A stretch of 64,000 nt of DNA from contig JANQTJ010000020.1 of assembly GCA_030731745.1 (NCBI GenBank), positions 1-64,000 on the forward strand, in the 5' to 3' direction. Every line of letters begins with the position of its first letter. Positions within the stretch are counted from its first letter, which is position 1. This DNA comes from Flaviramulus sp. Lineage in GTDB: Bacteria > Bacteroidota > Bacteroidia > Flavobacteriales > Flavobacteriaceae. Below the pieces are notes generated by a model. The model was not told the DNA's origin. It did no database searches and saw only the letters and a program-made list of their open reading frames with translations. Position numbers and translations under genes: made by a program. Shown piece after piece: positions 47,501-56,274 of the stretch.

Positions 47501-48148
47501 ATGTTACGTAACATTGTTTCAAACGAATTATTTACCATATTATTGGTTGTTGGTTTAGTAATAGTAGCTATTGCTAAATTGATTGCTCCCAAACGTTTTG
47601 AAGATTTTTTAATTGTTTTAGGAAATAATAAATACCTTAAAATTTACGCAAGAGATCAAAAATTCTTTGACACTTTTGATGGCTTATTATTCAGTAATTT
47701 AATTCTTTCACTTTCTGTTTTTTCTATCATAATTTACCAAAGTATTTCAGAAACTAACATTGTTTCAATAAACCTTATGTTTAAAATATGCCTTGGTATT
47801 GCTACTTTTATATTGATAAAAGTGCTTGTTGAGCGGTTAATTTCTAGCCTTTTTGAAATTGATAAAATAATTGACACTTATCTATTTCAAAAAATTAGTT
47901 ACAAGAATTTTTTAGGCCTTTTACTCCTTCCTTTAAATGCTTTATTGTTATTTACTTTTAAACCAAATTTAATATTGTTTTATATAATAATCAGCTTATT
48001 ATTGATAGTTAATATTCTAGGATTAATTAGTTTATTTAAAACCTATCAAAGTTTAATAAAAAACAACTTATTCTATTTTATTTTATATCTTTGCGCACTT
48101 GAAATCGCACCCTATGTCTTAATTTACAAGGTGTTTTTTAGTAAATAA
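47501..48148 (+). CDS. DUF4271 integral membrane protein
   Basis: A 215-residue protein with about six hydrophobic helices (for example FTILLVVGLVIVAIAKL and YIIISLLLIVNILGLISLF). The IAPKRFEDFLIVLGNNKYLKIYARD segment after the first helix is characteristic of DUF4271, a Bacteroidota family of unknown function commonly found just upstream of hemD, as here (20 bases). A link to tetrapyrrole or cofactor delivery is only a guess from position. Confidence 0.88.
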   Translation: MLRNIVSNELFTILLVVGLVIVAIAKLIAPKRFEDFLIVLGNNKYLKIYARDQKFFDTFDGLLFSNLILSLSVFSIIIYQSISETNIVSINLMFKICLGIATFILIKVLVERLISSLFEIDKIIDTYLFQKISYKNFLGLLLLPLNALLLFTFKPNLILFYIIISLLLIVNILGLISLFKTYQSLIKNNLFYFILYLCALEIAPYVLIYKVFFSK

Positions 48149-48168
48149 CCCAATTACTTACTCTTATT

Positions 48169-48918
48169 ATGAAAGTAAAAACTATTTTAGTATCTCAACC
48201 AGAACCTAAAATTGAGAACTCTCCGTACTTTGATCTTCAAGAAAAACAACGCGTAAAAATTGATTTTAGACCATTTATTCATGTTGAAGGTGTTTCTGCT
48301 AAAGATGTTAGACAACAAAAGGTTGATTTAAATAATTACACCGCAATTATTTTAACAAGTAGAAATGCAGTAGATCACTTTTTTAGGGTAGCTGAAGAAA
48401 TGCGTTTTAAAGTTCCTGATAGTATGAAATATTTTTGTCAGTCTGAAGCAGTGGCTTTTTATTTGCAAAAATATGTGGTGTATAGAAAACGTAAAATTTA
48501 CGTTGGTAAACGTTCATTTTCTGAGCTTTCACCATTAATTAAAAAATATAAAGACGAAAAATTCTTGTTACCAAACACAGATAAAGTTAAAGATGAAGTG
48601 CCAGAAACCTTAGATGCTCTAGGGGTAAACTGGAAACAAGCTACTTTTTACAAAACTGTAGTAAGTGATTTATCTGATTTAGCTGATGTTTATTACGATG
48701 TTTTAGTGTTTTTTAGTCCATCAGGAATTGAATCTTTATTTCAAAATTTTCCAGACTTTAAACAAAATGAAACTCGTATAGCTGTTTTTGGAAACACTAC
48801 AATAAAAGCTGTTGAAGAAAAAGGCCTACGTGTTGATATTGCTGCACCAACACCTGAAACTCCATCTATGACGATGGCTTTAGAAAAATATATTGAAAAA
48901 GTAAATAAAGGGAAATAA
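48169..48918 (+). CDS. hemD: uroporphyrinogen-III synthase
   Basis: A 249-residue protein with the two-lobed HemD pattern: ILVSQPEPKIENSPYFDL, LTSRNAVDHFFRVAE, VFFSPSGIESLFQNF and RIAVFGNTTIKAVEEKGLRVDIAAPTPETPSMTMALEKYI. HemD is weakly conserved, but SPSGIES and APTPETPSM are reliable. It inverts ring D of hydroxymethylbilane to make uroporphyrinogen III. Probably co-transcribed with the DUF4271 gene and ended by a strong hairpin. Confidence 0.9.
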   Translation: MKVKTILVSQPEPKIENSPYFDLQEKQRVKIDFRPFIHVEGVSAKDVRQQKVDLNNYTAIILTSRNAVDHFFRVAEEMRFKVPDSMKYFCQSEAVAFYLQKYVVYRKRKIYVGKRSFSELSPLIKKYKDEKFLLPNTDKVKDEVPETLDALGVNWKQATFYKTVVSDLSDLADVYYDVLVFFSPSGIESLFQNFPDFKQNETRIAVFGNTTIKAVEEKGLRVDIAAPTPETPSMTMALEKYIEKVNKGK

Positions 48919-48940
48919 TAAGTTTACTTCTAATAAAATA

Positions 48941-48976
48941 AAAAGGGATGATTCAATCAAAAATCATCCCTTTTTT
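48941..48976. terminator. bidirectional terminator between hemD and pckA
   Basis: AAAAGGGATGATT, 8-base loop, AATCATCCCTTTT: a 13-bp perfect stem with T runs on both strands, between the convergent ends of hemD (48918) and pckA (48979). Confidence 0.88.
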
Positions 48977-48978
48977 AT

Positions 48979-50589
48979 TTAAAACGCATAACGTTGAGGT
49001 CCGCCACGTCTAATTTCCTCACTACAATGTTGCTCAAACTTTTTAAAGTTTTCTCTAAAAGCATTTGATAATTTAAAAGCTGTTGTATAATAAGCCTGAT
49101 CATTATTCCAAGTTGCTCTTGGGCTTAAAACACTTGTTGGTACACCAGGACATTCTCTTGGTTGAGCCACACCAAAAACAGAATGGATATGATAATTATC
49201 GTAATTATATAATCCCAAATCGCCATTTAAAACAGCATTAATCATAGCTCTTGTATATTTTAACTTCATTCGCGTTCCAATGCCATAAGGCCCACCTGTC
49301 CAACCTGTATTTACCAGCCAAACGTTTACACCAGCATGAATCATTTTTTTACTCAACATTTCAGCATATTTAGAGGGATGTAAAGGCATAAAAGGCGCAC
49401 CAAAACAAGCTGAAAAAGATGGCACAGGCTCAACAACTCCTGCCTCTGTACCTGCAACTTTTGCTGTATAACCTGATATAAAATGATAAGCAGCCTGACT
49501 AGGAGTTAATTTAGAAATTGGAGGTAATACTCCAAAAGCATCAGCAGTTAAAAAGAAAATATTTCTAGGGTTTCTACCAATAGAGGGCACTTGGATGTTT
49601 TCGATATGTTCAATTGGGTAACTAACTCTTGTATTTTGAGTTATAGATGTGTTCTCAAAATTAACATTACCTTTTTTATCAAGAATAACATTTTCTAGAA
49701 TCGCTCCTCTTTTAATAGCATCATAAATTTCTGGTTCGTTATCTCTTGAAAGATTTATCACTTTTGCATAGCACCCACCTTCAAAATTAAATACTGAATT
49801 TTCGTTTGTCCAACCATGCTCATCATCACCAATTAAACTTCTATTCGGATCAGTAGATAATGTGGTTTTTCCTGTGCCCGATAATCCAAAAAATATAGCG
49901 GTATCTCCATCTTTTCCCACATTAGCACTACAATGCATAGGAAGTGTATTTTTAAACACTGGAAGTATAAAATTTAACGCTGAAAAAATTCCTTTCTTAA
50001 TTTCTCCTGTATATCCAGTACCTCCAATTAAAGCAATTTTTTTAGTGAAATTTAAAATTGCAAAATTATGCTGTCTAGTTCCATCTTCACCTGGATTAGC
50101 CATAAAACCTGGGGCATTAACAACGATCCATTCTGGATAAAAATTTTTTAATTCCGTTGGCCTTAAAAACATATTATAGGCAAACTGATTACTCCAAGGA
50201 TACTCATTTATAACACGAATGTTTAACTTATAATTTTCATCAGCGCACGCATAACTATCTCGGACAAAAATCTCTTTTTCAGACAAATAATTTACCACCT
50301 TATTGTAAAGCTTATCAAACTTTAAAGGATCAAAAGGAATATTGATATGTCCCCACCAAACTTTATCTTTTGTAATGTCGTCCTTAACAATAAAACGATC
50401 TTGAGGAGAACGTCCTGTAAACTCCCCTGTATTAACAGCTAAAGCACCAGACGAGGCTTCTATGCCTTGCCCTTTTTCAATAGCCATATGATGTAACTCT
50501 ACAGGCGACAATTGATAACATACTTTGGCTTTTTTTATACCATATTGTTCTAACGAAATCGTTGTAGTAGATTGACTAATGCTTTTCAT
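48979..50589 (-). CDS. pckA: phosphoenolpyruvate carboxykinase (ATP)
   Basis: About 536 residues, typical of the ATP-dependent enzyme. The kinase-1a P-loop is GLSGTGKTTLS, with DDEHGWTNENSVFNFEGGCYAK for metal and substrate binding, TGRSPQDRFIV near residue 60 and GGTGYTGEIKKG. I chose the ATG at 50589 (MKSISQ); the one at 50598 adds three residues. It converts oxaloacetate to phosphoenolpyruvate in gluconeogenesis, as expected for an organism that lives on amino acids and polymers. A TAATTTTG box upstream suggests its own promoter. Confidence 0.97.
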   Translation of the reverse strand: MKSISQSTTTISLEQYGIKKAKVCYQLSPVELHHMAIEKGQGIEASSGALAVNTGEFTGRSPQDRFIVKDDITKDKVWWGHINIPFDPLKFDKLYNKVVNYLSEKEIFVRDSYACADENYKLNIRVINEYPWSNQFAYNMFLRPTELKNFYPEWIVVNAPGFMANPGEDGTRQHNFAILNFTKKIALIGGTGYTGEIKKGIFSALNFILPVFKNTLPMHCSANVGKDGDTAIFFGLSGTGKTTLSTDPNRSLIGDDEHGWTNENSVFNFEGGCYAKVINLSRDNEPEIYDAIKRGAILENVILDKKGNVNFENTSITQNTRVSYPIEHIENIQVPSIGRNPRNIFFLTADAFGVLPPISKLTPSQAAYHFISGYTAKVAGTEAGVVEPVPSFSACFGAPFMPLHPSKYAEMLSKKMIHAGVNVWLVNTGWTGGPYGIGTRMKLKYTRAMINAVLNGDLGLYNYDNYHIHSVFGVAQPRECPGVPTSVLSPRATWNNDQAYYTTAFKLSNAFRENFKKFEQHCSEEIRRGGPQRYAF

Positions 50590-50615
50590 AAATAACATTA
50601 AAATTAAATATTAGG

Positions 50616-50623
50616 CAAAATTA
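50616..50623 (-). promoter_or_regulatory. probable -7 promoter element of pckA
   Basis: TAATTTTG on the minus strand matches TAnnTTTG, 26 bases upstream of the chosen pckA start. No clear -33 box. Confidence 0.45.
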
Positions 50624-50652
50624 AGACAATTTTTTAAAGCATCTAATAATTA

Positions 50653-51048
50653 TTAGTTGTTTTTAGTTATAATTTTTATGGAATTAATAAAAACTATTCC
50701 CCAAGACATGATTAATAATAGTCCGCCTATTGGTGTAATAAAACCGATAGTTTTAAAATCAAAACTTGTTAAGGTATTTGTTGCCAATAAATAAATTGAG
50801 CCTGAAAATAAAATTACACCAAACAACACTAAATAAAATAGGATTGTTTTAACTTTATCTTTTATAAATGAGGTACTTCCAATAAAAAGTAATAATAAAG
50901 CATGATACATTTGATAACGAACTCCAGTTTCAAAAGTATTTTGAGCTTCTACTGTAATGAGTTGTTTTAACGCATGAGATCCAAAAGCTCCTAAAACAAT
51001 ACTTATCAGGCCTAATAAAGACGCTGTAATTAAAATTTTTTTGTTCAT
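50653..51048 (-). CDS. DUF423 membrane protein
   Basis: A 131-residue protein with four membrane helices. The first helix and loop (LLGLISIVLGAFGSHALKQLI) and YQMYHALLLLFIGS are typical of DUF423 (YgdD-like), and TPIGGLLLIMSW is the conserved last helix. The function of the family is unknown. It follows a promoterless-looking spacer and may be read alone. Confidence 0.9.
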   Translation of the reverse strand: MNKKILITASLLGLISIVLGAFGSHALKQLITVEAQNTFETGVRYQMYHALLLLFIGSTSFIKDKVKTILFYLVLFGVILFSGSIYLLATNTLTSFDFKTIGFITPIGGLLLIMSWGIVFINSIKIITKNN

Positions 51049-51156
51049 ATAATAAATTATTCGTAATAAATAGTTTTAATATTTATTAATTTCGTAAAAT
51101 TGAATACGTTTCAAGCATTTCAATAATTAAAACAAAACTAGTCAACAAAATCCAAA

Positions 51157-52518
51157 ATGAGAAAGATTTTAATCATAGGTTTAGGGAAATCTACTTCTTT
51201 TCTTTTAAAATATTTACTAGATAAATCTATTTCAGAAAATCTATTTATCACTATTGGCGATATCCATATTGAAAAAACTAAGAAAATAATAAATGGTAAT
51301 AAAAATGCTGAAGCTCTAATTTTGGATGTCTTTAACGATGAAGCTCGCTCAAAAGCCATTGAAAAATCAGATATCGTAATCTCTATGCTTCCTGCACGCT
51401 TTCATATTCAAGTTGCAAAAGATTGCATTTTACTTAAAAAACATCTGATAACAGCTTCATATATTAGTGATGAGATGCAAGCTTTAGATAAAGACGCTAA
51501 AGCTAACGGACTGATATTTATGAATGAAATTGGTTTAGACCCAGGGATCGACCATATGAGTGCTATGCAAATTTTAGATAAAATTCGAGATAACGGCGGT
51601 CATATTATTTTATTTGAATCGTTTACTGGTGGCTTAGTAACTCAAGAAAACGATACCAATTTATGGAATTATAAATTTACATGGAACCCCAGAAATGTAG
51701 TGACTGCAGGACAAGGTGGTGCCGCAAAATTTTTACAGGAAGGCACTTATAAATACATTCCTTATAATCGTTTGTTTAGACGAACTGAATTTTTAGACAT
51801 TGACAAATATGGCCGATTTGAAGTTTACGCAAACCGGGATTCGCTTAAATATCAATCCGTTTACGGATTAGATACTGTTAGAACGTTGTATCGTGGCACC
51901 ATAAGACGCGTTGGTTTTAGTAGAGCTTGGAATATTTTTGTTAGCTTAGGTATGACAGACGACAGCTATACAATTGATGATAGTGAAAATATGAGTTATA
52001 GAGATTTTATAAATGCATTCTTACCCTATAGCCCTTCAGATTCTGTAGAATTAAAGTTACGCCATCAACTTAAAATAGATCAAGATGATATTGTTTGGGA
52101 CAAACTTATCGAACTTGATATTTTTAACGCAAAAAAACGCGTTGAACTCAAAAAAGCTACACCGGCACAAATACTTCAAAAAATATTAACAGATAGTTGG
52201 ACACTTGAAGAAAATGACAAAGACATGATTGTTATGTACCATAAATTTGGTTATGAAAAAGACGGAAAAAAATACCAAATAGATGCAAGTATGGTAGTTT
52301 TGGGTGATGACCAAACTTATACTGCCATGTCAAAAACAGTAGGCTTACCAGTCGCAATTGCTACACTCGCTATTTTAAATGGTAAAATTAAAACGCCTGG
52401 TGTTCAACTTCCAATAAGTAAAGAAGTATATCACCCTATTTTAAAAGAATTAGAATCTTTTGGCATCTCGTTTAACGAAAAACAAGTACCATATTTGGGA
52501 TACAACCCCCTTAAATAA
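51157..52518 (+). CDS. saccharopine dehydrogenase family protein
   Basis: A 453-residue protein. The N-terminal Rossmann fold has ILIIGLGKSTSFLLKYLL, DIVISMLPARFHIQVAKDCI and the MNEIGLDPGIDHMSAM segment typical of saccharopine dehydrogenases and reductases, followed by FESFTGGL and the AGQGGAAKFLQ motif. In lysine degradation such enzymes split saccharopine to glutamate and aminoadipate semialdehyde. The adjacent Lrp-type regulator gene downstream and the glutaryl-CoA-like dehydrogenase elsewhere in the window fit lysine catabolism, but the exact step is inference. Confidence 0.9.
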   Translation: MRKILIIGLGKSTSFLLKYLLDKSISENLFITIGDIHIEKTKKIINGNKNAEALILDVFNDEARSKAIEKSDIVISMLPARFHIQVAKDCILLKKHLITASYISDEMQALDKDAKANGLIFMNEIGLDPGIDHMSAMQILDKIRDNGGHIILFESFTGGLVTQENDTNLWNYKFTWNPRNVVTAGQGGAAKFLQEGTYKYIPYNRLFRRTEFLDIDKYGRFEVYANRDSLKYQSVYGLDTVRTLYRGTIRRVGFSRAWNIFVSLGMTDDSYTIDDSENMSYRDFINAFLPYSPSDSVELKLRHQLKIDQDDIVWDKLIELDIFNAKKRVELKKATPAQILQKILTDSWTLEENDKDMIVMYHKFGYEKDGKKYQIDASMVVLGDDQTYTAMSKTVGLPVAIATLAILNGKIKTPGVQLPISKEVYHPILKELESFGISFNEKQVPYLGYNPLK

Positions 52519-52559
52519 TTAATTTTAGTGACTTACCCTTTGGGTACACTTTTCGTTTC

Positions 52560-52590
52560 AATCTTTTTATTTAAAAAAATAAAAAGGATT
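52560..52590 (+). terminator. possible terminator after the saccharopine dehydrogenase gene
   Basis: AATCTTTTTATTT and AAATAAAAAGGATT form a stem of 12 pairs with one bulged base, around a short A-rich loop. The following T run is weak, so the assignment is tentative. Confidence 0.4.
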
Positions 52591-52671
52591 TTCACTTAAA
52601 TCGCTATCGTAACTCGTTGTTTCAATTTAAAAGTAAATGGTTATTTTTATGTTTTTAAATGAAATCATAAT

Positions 52672-53142
52672 ATGGACAAAAAAACAAAAACTATCACTAT
52701 AGATGGGATTGACAAAAAGATACTTCGAGACTTAATGCAAGATGCTCGAATACCAATTTTAGAAATTGCGCGTAATGTTGGTATTTCAGGAGCAGCGATT
52801 CATCAACGCATACGAAAACTAGAAAAATCAAAACTAATCTCTGGTTCAAAATTTATTATTGATCCTAAAATACTGGGCTATTCAACTTTGGCATTTGTTG
52901 GTATTTATCTGGATAAAGCTGCCAATACAGATGATGTAATAAGAGCTCTTAAACGCATACCAGAGGTTATTGAATGCCATTACACTACTGGTAATTATAG
53001 CCTTTTTATAAAACTGTACAGTTTAGATAACACCCATTTAATGCATATTTTAAACAGAGAAATTCAAACCATTACAGGTGTTTTAAGAACCGAATCTATC
53101 ATATCACTAAATCAACAAATTGACAGACAGATACATATATAA
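52672..53142 (+). CDS. Lrp/AsnC-family transcriptional regulator
   Basis: A 156-residue regulator. N-terminal HTH: IDKKILRDLMQDARIPILEIARNVGISGAAIHQRIRKLEKSKLI. C-terminal RAM/AsnC ligand domain: GYSTLAFVGIYLDKA and VIECHYTTGNYSLFIKLYS. Such proteins sense amino acids. It follows the saccharopine dehydrogenase gene on the same strand, so it may control amino-acid, perhaps lysine, breakdown. The ligand is unknown. Confidence 0.94.
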   Translation: MDKKTKTITIDGIDKKILRDLMQDARIPILEIARNVGISGAAIHQRIRKLEKSKLISGSKFIIDPKILGYSTLAFVGIYLDKAANTDDVIRALKRIPEVIECHYTTGNYSLFIKLYSLDNTHLMHILNREIQTITGVLRTESIISLNQQIDRQIHI

Positions 53143-53245
53143 TTAACAAAGTCAAAGTGGTTTCTTACGCAACCTTTTAATATTATTGCATCTTTAATTG
53201 GTATAGTAGTTGTTACTATGCTGTAAACTAATTTAATAATTATTT

Positions 53246-53812
53246 ATGAAAAAAACGCTACTGTTATCACTCATTTCTTTGTTACTATCTTATACATCTT
53301 TTTCTCAGGAAACAGAACAAGACAACACAACAAATCAAAACTTTAACGAATTAAAACTAAATATGACTAACCTAATTGGATTTAAATGGTTTGATGTAGG
53401 CTATGAGCGTACCATAAATGAAGAGTCTTCATTTGGTGTTGGCTTACTTACACGAATTGGTTCTGATAGAGATGATAGTGATGGTTTAGATGAGTACAGA
53501 ACGTTTTCTATAACACCTTATTATCGACATTTTTTCTCCAACAAATATGCTCAAGGCTTTTTTGTTGAAGGATTTGCTATGATACATTCTGGCGAAGATG
53601 AATTTTATAGTTATGACCCAATAACTCAAACCGAAAGTTTTAGAGGTGAAAAATATACAGATTTAGCCATTGGTGTTTCCGCTGGAGCAAAATTTGTTAC
53701 AAAAAGAGGTTTTATAGCAGAAATATACTTAGGTATTGGTAGAGACATGTTAGAACAAAGTGATATTGAAGTTGTTGGTAGAGGTGGTATTGCCCTTGGT
53801 TATAGATTCTAG
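53246..53812 (+). CDS. outer-membrane beta-barrel protein of unknown function
   Basis: A 188-residue protein with a signal peptide (MKKTLLLSLISLLLSYTSFSQ). The mature part alternates hydrophobic and polar residues in strands (NLIGFKWFDVGYERTI, SFGVGLLTRIG, FSITPYYRHFF, GFFVEGFAMIHSGED, LAIGVSAGAKFVTKRGF) and ends in a terminal aromatic (GGIALGYRF), as barrel proteins do. It probably forms an 8-stranded barrel. No further family can be named. A strong bidirectional terminator follows. Confidence 0.75.
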   Translation: MKKTLLLSLISLLLSYTSFSQETEQDNTTNQNFNELKLNMTNLIGFKWFDVGYERTINEESSFGVGLLTRIGSDRDDSDGLDEYRTFSITPYYRHFFSNKYAQGFFVEGFAMIHSGEDEFYSYDPITQTESFRGEKYTDLAIGVSAGAKFVTKRGFIAEIYLGIGRDMLEQSDIEVVGRGGIALGYRF

Positions 53813-53827
53813 AAAATCAAAATTTAT

Positions 53828-53863
53828 AAACAAAAACCCAAGCGAATGCTTGGGTTTTTGTTT
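53828..53863. terminator. bidirectional terminator downstream of the beta-barrel gene
   Basis: AAACAAAAACCCAAGC, loop GAAT, GCTTGGGTTTTTGTTT: a 16-bp perfect stem, the longest in the window, with T-rich sequence on both strands between convergent genes. Confidence 0.9.
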
Positions 53864-53890
53864 TATGAGATTCCTACCTTTACAGGAATT

Positions 53891-55432
53891 TTACATTTTC
53901 ATCAACCAAGTACGCACATCAACTTCTTGTTTAATAATTTGTCTTAAATCTTCAATTTTTACGCGTTCTTGCGCCATAGAATCTCTATGGCGAATAGTAA
54001 CGGTGTTATCTTCTAAAGTATCATGATCTACAGTAATACAAAACGGCGTACCGTTGGCATCTTGGCGTCTATAACGTCTTCCAACAGCATCTTTCTCATC
54101 ATAATCTACATTAAAATCCCATTTTAAATCATCAACAATTTGTTTAGAAATTTCTGGTAAGCCATCCTTTTTCACCAATGGCAATACTGCTGCTTTTACA
54201 GGCGCCAAAACACTTGGTAATTTTAAAACCGTTCTTGTTGTACCATTCTCTAATTCCTCTTCAACTAAAGCATTTGAAAAAACCGCTAAAAACATGCGAT
54301 CTAAACCAATAGATGTTTCTAACACATATGGCACGTAACTTTTATTTTCTTCAGGATCAAAATATTGTAATTTTTTACCTGAGAATTTTTCGTGCTGACT
54401 TAAATCAAAATCGGTTCTAGAATGAATCCCTTCCAATTCTTTAAAACCAAAGGGAAATTTAAACTCAATATCAGCAGCTGCATCTGCATAATGAGCCAAT
54501 TTTTCGTGATCGTGAAAACGATAATTCTCAGCACCCATTCCTAAACTTAAATGCCATTTCATTCGAGTTTCCTTCCAATGGTTATACCATTCAACTTGTG
54601 TACCTGGTTTAATAAAAAACTGCATTTCCATTTGTTCAAACTCTCGCATTCTAAAAATAAATTGTCTTGCAACAATTTCATTTCTAAAGGCTTTACCTGT
54701 TTGAGCAATCCCAAAAGGAATTTTTAAACGACTTGTTTTTTGAACATTTAAAAAATTTACGAAAATACCCTGAGCTGTTTCAGGTCGCAAGTATAAATCC
54801 ATAGCATTTTCTGCGGATGCACCAAGCTTGGTTCCAAACATTAAGTTAAACTGTTTAACATCTGTCCAGTTTCTACTCCCTGTTAAGGGGTCTGCTATTT
54901 CTAATTCTTCAATTAGTGCCTTAACATCAGCTAAATCTTCATTTTCTAAAGATTTTGCCATTCTGGAAAGTGTAGCGTTCATTTTTTCTTGATACTCAAC
55001 AACACGCTGATTTGTTGCCAAAAAGTGTTGTTTATCAAAAGTATCACCAAAACGTTTTGCCACTTTAGCGACTTCTTTATCAATTTTGGCTTCGATTTTG
55101 GCACAATAATCTTCAATTAAAACATCGGCTCTATATCGCTTTTTAGAATCTTTATTATCAATTAATGGGTCATTGAAGGCATCAACATGTCCAGAAGCTT
55201 TCCAAGTAGTAGGATGCATAAATATGGCAGCATCAATACCAACTATATTTTCATTCATCTGTACCATGGCTTTCCACCAATAGTCACGTATATTCTTCTT
55301 TAATTCTGCTCCGTTCTGCGCATAGTCATAAACAGCGCTTAAACCGTCATAAATTTCACTACTCTGAAATACGTATCCGTATTCCTTAGCATGCGAAATT
55401 ACCTTCTTAAATTGATCTTCTTGATTTATCAT
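53891..55432 (-). CDS. glyS: glycyl-tRNA synthetase (single-chain type)
   Basis: About 513 residues, the dimeric (eukaryote-like) GlyRS and not the alpha2-beta2 form. Class II motif 2 is FRNEIVARQFIFRMREFEQMEMQFF, motif 3 is TSIGLDRMFLAVFS, and LYLRPETAQGIFVNF and GRRYRRQDANGTPFCITVD are conserved. The anticodon-binding domain starts near residue 415. I chose the ATG at 55432 (MINQEDQFKK); the frame can be extended to 55453. A TATTTTTG promoter-like box at 55437-55444 lies between the two, so transcription may start at or just before the chosen ATG. It charges tRNA-Gly. Confidence 0.95.
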   Translation of the reverse strand: MINQEDQFKKVISHAKEYGYVFQSSEIYDGLSAVYDYAQNGAELKKNIRDYWWKAMVQMNENIVGIDAAIFMHPTTWKASGHVDAFNDPLIDNKDSKKRYRADVLIEDYCAKIEAKIDKEVAKVAKRFGDTFDKQHFLATNQRVVEYQEKMNATLSRMAKSLENEDLADVKALIEELEIADPLTGSRNWTDVKQFNLMFGTKLGASAENAMDLYLRPETAQGIFVNFLNVQKTSRLKIPFGIAQTGKAFRNEIVARQFIFRMREFEQMEMQFFIKPGTQVEWYNHWKETRMKWHLSLGMGAENYRFHDHEKLAHYADAAADIEFKFPFGFKELEGIHSRTDFDLSQHEKFSGKKLQYFDPEENKSYVPYVLETSIGLDRMFLAVFSNALVEEELENGTTRTVLKLPSVLAPVKAAVLPLVKKDGLPEISKQIVDDLKWDFNVDYDEKDAVGRRYRRQDANGTPFCITVDHDTLEDNTVTIRHRDSMAQERVKIEDLRQIIKQEVDVRTWLMKM

Positions 55433-55539
55433 GCTGCAAAAATATAAAACCACTTCAAACTAATAGCTGGTTTGTTAAAAAAATAACCAGTTGATTCATT
55501 AATTTTTATTTAAGTTTACAATACAACATTTATTACACA

Positions 55540-56217
55540 ATGCTTAAACCGCTAATAAACTTATTTTTTCCGGAAGTTTGTTATGCTTGCCATAACTTAC
55601 TAACTGATAATGAAGATACTATTTGCTTAAATTGTAGACACGATCTACCGGTAACAAATTTCCATTTTGAAGATAAGGATGATGTAATAAAAGTACTTTA
55701 TGGACGAGCTAAAATAGAAAATGGAACGGCACTTTTTAGGTTTGAAAAAAAAGGATTAGTACAACAACTAATGCACTCACTTAAATACAAAAACAATGAA
55801 AAAATTAGTTATATTCTTGGAGATTGGCTTGGAAATGAGTTAAAAACATTAAAAAAATACCAAGATATAGATTTAGTAATACCTGTACCGCTCCATAAAA
55901 ATAAACTAAAAAAAAGAGGCTATAACCAAGTTACGAAATTTGGACAACAAATATCAAAAGCAATAAACGCAAATTATAACGAGGATATTTTAATTAAGAT
56001 TACTAATACCAAATCTCAAACTACTAAACAAAGATTAACTCGTTGGAATAATAATGATGAATTATTCGCACTTCAAAATATGGATGCAATTGACAATAAG
56101 CATGTTTTATTGGTCGACGACATCATAACTACAGGTGCTACTTTAGAGGCTTGTGTTAATATTTTACAACAAGTTAAAAATGTAAAAATAAGTATAGCTA
56201 CTATGGCAATAGCATAA
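55540..56217 (+). CDS. ComF family phosphoribosyltransferase-like protein
   Basis: A 225-residue protein. The N-terminal zinc-ribbon has Cys14, Cys17, Cys29 and Cys32 (CYAC and CLNC). The C-terminal type I PRTase fold carries VIPVPLHKNKLKKRGYNQ and the PRPP loop VLLVDDIITTGATLEAC. ComF proteins contribute to single-strand DNA uptake in transformation and recombination in other bacteria; a related GntX role is possible. It is divergent from glyS. Confidence 0.92.
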   Translation: MLKPLINLFFPEVCYACHNLLTDNEDTICLNCRHDLPVTNFHFEDKDDVIKVLYGRAKIENGTALFRFEKKGLVQQLMHSLKYKNNEKISYILGDWLGNELKTLKKYQDIDLVIPVPLHKNKLKKRGYNQVTKFGQQISKAINANYNEDILIKITNTKSQTTKQRLTRWNNNDELFALQNMDAIDNKHVLLVDDIITTGATLEACVNILQQVKNVKISIATMAIA

Positions 56218-56274
56218 GGTATTAGCCGTTATATCTCTAAAATTATGTAGGTTTGTAGAAATTTAAAATTGTTA

